Source of the DNA: Qipengyuania gelatinilytica
GTDB lineage: Bacteria; Pseudomonadota; Alphaproteobacteria; Sphingomonadales; Sphingomonadaceae
Direction of reading: 5' to 3'
NCBI RefSeq assembly: GCF_019711315.1
Contig: NZ_CP081294.1
Span: forward strand, 1,364,001 to 1,428,000
DNA: 64,000 nt
Both the position numbers and the translations under genes were made by a program. The notes beneath the pieces were generated by a model. That model was not told where the DNA came from. It ran no database searches and was given only the letters and a program-made list of their open reading frames with translations. Below are positions 60,617-64,000 of the stretch, piece after piece. Within the stretch, counting starts at the first letter, position 1, and each line of letters starts with the position of its first letter.

Positions 60617-63376
60617 TCAGGCGTCTTCCAACCGTGCCTGTAATGCATCACCTGCCGCCTCTACGAGCCGCGCTTCTAAGCGATTCTGGCGCTCGCCCTC
60701 GACCAGTTTCCCGCCCGTCAGATCGGTCACGTAAAATGTGTCGACCGCGCGTTCGCCGTAGTTGGTGATGTGGGCGGAATGGACCACCAGTCGGCTCTCG
60801 AACAGGACCCTTGCCAGCCGGTTGAGAAGTGCGGGACGATCGCGCGCATTGACCTCGATGACGGTGAAGCGGTTCGAAGCCTTGTTGTCGAACAAGACGC
60901 GAGGCGAGACGTCGAAGGCCTTGGACCGGCTGTGCGGCAGGGGTCGCTGGGCCAGTTTCGGGGTCAGGTCGATCCGGTTGGCGAGCGCATCGGAAATGCT
61001 CTGTTCGATCCGGCGCAGCTGCTGTTCCTCGCGGAACGGGGCGCCGTGGGGATCCTGCACGAGGAAGTTGTCGAGCGCCCATCCCGTACGCGAGGTATGG
61101 ATGCGCGCATCGATGATATTGCCGCCGGCAAGGTGGATCCCGCCGGCGATGCGGTAGAACAGGCCGGGATGGTCGGACGCGATGACCGTCACCAGCGTGG
61201 CCCCGCGCGCCTCGTAATATTCGCAATGGACCGAAAGCACGTGCTCGAGATCGCGGGCAGCGGCGTAATGGACGAGGTTGAGCGCGATGATGTCGACCGG
61301 TTCGGCGATCCAGTAGGCATCGCCGAAGGTCGTGCCGAGCTCCTCGACCAGCCCGGCCTTCTCGCCGAGCAAATCTGCGACATGCCCCTTCTTCGCGGCG
61401 ACCTTTTCCTTGCGGCCATGCCGCATGTGGCCGAGCCGCAACCGTTCGGACGAGGCATCGTAAAGCTCGCCCAGCAGCTGACCCTTCCAGCTGTTCCACG
61501 TGCCCGGACCCACCGCCCGGATGTCGACTGCCGTCAGGATCGCAAGGTGGCGCAGGCGTTCGACGCTCTGCACCTGCGAGACGTAATCCTCGATCGTCTT
61601 GGGGTCGGTAAGGTCGCGTTTCTGCGCTGTATGGCTCATCAGCAAATGGTTGAGGACCAGCCATGAAACCAGCTCTGTCTCGCTCTCGGTCAGGCCGAAA
61701 CGCGGACATAGTTCGAGCGCGACTTCGGCACCGAGTTCGGAATGATCGCCGCCGCGACCCTTGGCGATATCGTGCAAGAGAGCCGCGACATAGGCGACGC
61801 GCCGGGAACTGACCTTGTGGATCAGTCGGGTTGCACGCGGATGGTCGTCCTTGAGCTCGCCCTTCTCGATCTGGCTGAGCAGGCCGATGGCGCGGATCGT
61901 GTGCTCGTCCACCGTATAATGGTGGTACATGTCGAACTGCATCTGTGCATTGACCTTGCCGAAGTCGGGCACGAAGCGGCCGAAAACCCCGGTTTCGTTC
62001 ATCCAGCGCAGGACCATCTCGGGATCGTTGCGCCCACAAAGCAGCTCTAGGAACAGCGCATTGGCACGCTCGTCCTCGCGCACTTCATTGTCGATCAGCT
62101 TCGCGTCACGAGCGGCCTGGCGCATGGTCTCGGGGTGGATTTCCAGTTCCTCCGCCTCGGCGATCTGGAAAATCTCGACCAGCCGCACCGGGTCCTTGCG
62201 GAACCAGTCGTCCGAAGGCGCCGCGATCCGCCCGCCGAAAACGCGATAGCCCTTCACCAGCCTCGGCTTGGGCCGGAAACCGGCAAAGAAGCCCTTGCGG
62301 GCCGCGTTCTTCGCAAGGTCGTCCTCGATATGGGCGAGGAAGACGCCGGTGAGGCTGCCGACGCGCTTGGCCTGCAGGAAATAGAACTGCATGAAACGTT
62401 CGACCTTGCTCTTGCCCGGGCGGTCGGCGAAATTCATCCGCTCTGCCACCTGCCGCTGCAGGTCGAAAGTGAGCCGGTCTTCGGCGCGCCCCGTAATGAT
62501 GTGCATGTGGCAGCGCACCGCCAGCAGGAAGCGTTCGGCACGGCGGAAGCTGCGATATTCGACCTGCGTCATCAGGCCGGCATCGACCAGCTCCGCGGCA
62601 CTGCTGACGCGGTGGATGAACTTGCCGATCCAGTAGAGCGTCTGCAGGTCGCGCAGGCCGCCCTTGCCGTCCTTTACATTGGGCTCGACCACATAGCGGC
62701 TGTCACCCAGCCGCTTGTGACGCGCGTTACGTTCTTCCAGCTTCTGCGACAGGAAAGCACGCTCGTTCCCTTCGACCACCTCGCGCGTGTAGCGCCGCTC
62801 GCCCTCCTCGTAGAGAGTGCGATCACCCCAGACATACCGCCCTTCCAGAAGCGCTGTCCGGATGGTGAGATCGTCCTTCGCCAGCCGGATCGCCTCGTCC
62901 AGCGTGCGTGTGGAATGGCCGACCTTCAGGCCGAGGTCCCACAGCAGGTAGAGCATGGCCTCGACCACCTGCTCGCACCAGGCATTCCGGCGTTCGCCGA
63001 CGAGGAAGGCGATATCGACATCGGAATGCGGCGCCATTTCGCTGCGTCCGTAGCCGCCCACTGCCATGATCGCGAGCCTTTCGCCCGCACTGCGATTGGC
63101 ATTGGGATAGGTGTGCTGCGTCACATATTCGTGGATCACGCGCACCAGCTGGTCGATCAGGAAGGAATAGCCCCCCGCCACGGCATGACCTGCCGATGGG
63201 CGCGCGGCCAGCCGCCCTTCCATTTCCGTCCTGCCGGACTCCAGAGCGCGCTTGAGCGCCTCCACCACCGGCGGGCGCGATTTATTGCCATGCTGGGCGA
63301 CCAGCGCCTCGATCTCGGAAGCAAGCTTGCGCCTGTCGATGATCGCGCGCTGGTCGGGGATCCGCGTCGTGCTCAA
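60617..63376 (-). CDS. glnD: [Protein-PII] uridylyltransferase / uridylyl-removing enzyme
   Basis: Nitrogen-status sensor that uridylylates and deuridylylates PII. It has 919 residues. Nucleotidyltransferase motif G-G-Y-G-R with Asp119 and Asp121 (residues 107-124), the long helical middle, an HD domain (ALLHDIAKGRGGDHSELG), and two C-terminal ACT domains (VTVIASDHPGLFYRIAGGI and IEVNARDRPALLNRLARVLF). I start at TTG 63376, where the upstream gene's TGA overlaps (TTGA) and AAGGA lies about 12 bases before. No ATG is plausible nearby. Confidence 0.94.
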   Translation of the reverse strand: MSTTRIPDQRAIIDRRKLASEIEALVAQHGNKSRPPVVEALKRALESGRTEMEGRLAARPSAGHAVAGGYSFLIDQLVRVIHEYVTQHTYPNANRSAGERLAIMAVGGYGRSEMAPHSDVDIAFLVGERRNAWCEQVVEAMLYLLWDLGLKVGHSTRTLDEAIRLAKDDLTIRTALLEGRYVWGDRTLYEEGERRYTREVVEGNERAFLSQKLEERNARHKRLGDSRYVVEPNVKDGKGGLRDLQTLYWIGKFIHRVSSAAELVDAGLMTQVEYRSFRRAERFLLAVRCHMHIITGRAEDRLTFDLQRQVAERMNFADRPGKSKVERFMQFYFLQAKRVGSLTGVFLAHIEDDLAKNAARKGFFAGFRPKPRLVKGYRVFGGRIAAPSDDWFRKDPVRLVEIFQIAEAEELEIHPETMRQAARDAKLIDNEVREDERANALFLELLCGRNDPEMVLRWMNETGVFGRFVPDFGKVNAQMQFDMYHHYTVDEHTIRAIGLLSQIEKGELKDDHPRATRLIHKVSSRRVAYVAALLHDIAKGRGGDHSELGAEVALELCPRFGLTESETELVSWLVLNHLLMSHTAQKRDLTDPKTIEDYVSQVQSVERLRHLAILTAVDIRAVGPGTWNSWKGQLLGELYDASSERLRLGHMRHGRKEKVAAKKGHVADLLGEKAGLVEELGTTFGDAYWIAEPVDIIALNLVHYAAARDLEHVLSVHCEYYEARGATLVTVIASDHPGLFYRIAGGIHLAGGNIIDARIHTSRTGWALDNFLVQDPHGAPFREEQQLRRIEQSISDALANRIDLTPKLAQRPLPHSRSKAFDVSPRVLFDNKASNRFTVIEVNARDRPALLNRLARVLFESRLVVHSAHITNYGERAVDTFYVTDLTGGKLVEGERQNRLEARLVEAAGDALQARLEDA

Positions 63377-64000
63377 CTGGGGGCGTAATCCTTGGCGTAC
63401 ATGGTCTTGACGGTGCGTTTGTCGACCTTCTGGGTACCGAGGCGCGGAAGCTGTTCGTCGGCCTTCCAGAGCACGCTCGGGATCTTGAAGGGAGCGATAT
63501 GCTCGCGAAGGAATGCCTGCAGCTCTTCCTTCGACAACTCCTTGCCCGGGTGCGTGAAGTAGACCGCGGCCGGCACTTCGCCGAAGCGTTCGTCGGGCAC
63601 GCCGAAGACGCTGCATTCGGCGACCGCATCATGCGCGTAGATTGCCTCTTCCACCTCGATGCAGGAGATGTTCTCGCCACCGCGGATGATGATGTCCTTC
63701 TTGCGGTCGACGATGAAGAGGTAGTTGTCCTCGTCGAGATAGCCGAGGTCGCCGGTGCGGAAGTAGGCATCATCGGTATAGGCCGAAGCGGTCGCCTCCT
63801 CGTTTTTCCAGTAGCCGAGGAAGTTTGCCACCGAGCGGATGCAGACCTCGCCCACTTCGCCCTGCGCCAGCTTGTTGCCATCGTCGTCGAGGATCGCGAG
63901 GTCGACCAGCGGTTTCGACGGCATGCCGGTCGAACCGGGCTTGGCCATGTAGTTTTCATTGAGGTTGCCGCAGCCCACCGCATTGGTTTCGGTGAGACCG
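63373..64000 (-). CDS. Acyl-CoA synthetase (AMP-forming), C-terminal part
   Basis: The C-terminal ~208 residues of a class I adenylate-forming ligase; the 5' part lies beyond the right edge. Motif A8 is visible (YFRTGDLGYLDEDNYLFIVDRKKD, then IIIRGGENI), with the upstream GLTETN segment (A5) at the edge and the C-terminal Lys region PRLGTQKVDKRTVK. It activates a fatty or aromatic acid with ATP and CoA. Its TGA overlaps the glnD TTG, an unusual pairing of partners. Confidence 0.9.
   Translation of the reverse strand, partial: GLTETNAVGCGNLNENYMAKPGSTGMPSKPLVDLAILDDDGNKLAQGEVGEVCIRSVANFLGYWKNEEATASAYTDDAYFRTGDLGYLDEDNYLFIVDRKKDIIIRGGENISCIEVEEAIYAHDAVAECSVFGVPDERFGEVPAAVYFTHPGKELSKEELQAFLREHIAPFKIPSVLWKADEQLPRLGTQKVDKRTVKTMYAKDYAPS

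Noticed and set aside
1-64000. Prophage, insertion sequence or integrative element
   Set aside because: No transposase, integrase, phage structural gene, terminal inverted repeats or tRNA attachment site was seen.

Overview
The window reads as chromosome of a high-GC alphaproteobacterium of the order Sphingomonadales, most likely an Erythrobacteraceae member (Erythrobacter, Qipengyuania or Altererythrobacter type). This rests on the gene complement: a fused PabB-PabC, a RibA with a long N-terminal extension, DUF4136 and small acidic lipoproteins, intracellular PHB depolymerase, PII uridylyltransferase, a TonB-dependent receptor and a formaldehyde-glutathione pathway. I saw no rRNA, tRNA, phage, integron, insertion sequence or CRISPR array. 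No stretch longer than 300 bases lacks a gene.

Layout. 1-6.7 kb: YebC end, a DUF4136 lipoprotein, small membrane proteins, coaBC-dut (with an unusual acidic linker inside CoaBC), ubiE-ubiB. 6.8-9.8 kb: mutM, a lower-GC orphan ORF, a glutathione transferase and two small exported proteins. 9.8-13.4 kb: a tightly overlapped formaldehyde-detoxification cluster (class III alcohol dehydrogenase, cupin, VOC protein, aminoacyl-tRNA deacylase-like protein, S-formylglutathione hydrolase), then a SpoIIAA-like protein. 13.5-20.7 kb: RlaP-type nucleotidyltransferase, PHB depolymerase, ABC exporter, M13 peptidase, UppP. 20.7-21.8 kb: small envelope proteins, including two tandem acidic lipoproteins whose terminators are duplicated with them. 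21.8-29.7 kb: phenylalanine hydroxylase, PPK2, an acyl-CoA dehydrogenase / CoA-transferase / thiolase operon led by a lipoprotein gene, another lipoprotein, RecQ.

29.7-37.9 kb: an SPFH / ribbon-helix-helix / membrane-protein operon behind a large AT-rich palindrome, a Sel1-repeat protein, a DksA-type zinc protein, phosphatidylserine decarboxylase, xthA-ribA-acetyltransferase, LolA, L33, and pabBC-rluA-arfB. 37.9-49.7 kb: HerA-like ATPase, a two-component system with a six-EF-hand protein in front, VOC protein, M24 aminopeptidase, S9 oligopeptidase, thioesterase. 49.7-64 kb: GGDEF protein, alanine dehydrogenase, DUF389 protein, FtsK, ThiE-like protein, YggS, a 35-bp tandem repeat, a TonB-dependent receptor with duplicated TonB-box-like segments, GlnD, and the C-terminal part of an acyl-CoA synthetase.

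The genes are packed into short operons with ATGA-type overlaps. Several convergent pairs interlock their stop codons in a shared CTAG or CTAA. Most of the window is housekeeping. The parts most worth following are the palindrome-controlled SPFH operon, the CoaBC linker, the duplicated lipoprotein cassette, the 35-bp repeat and the receptor's N-terminal repeats.
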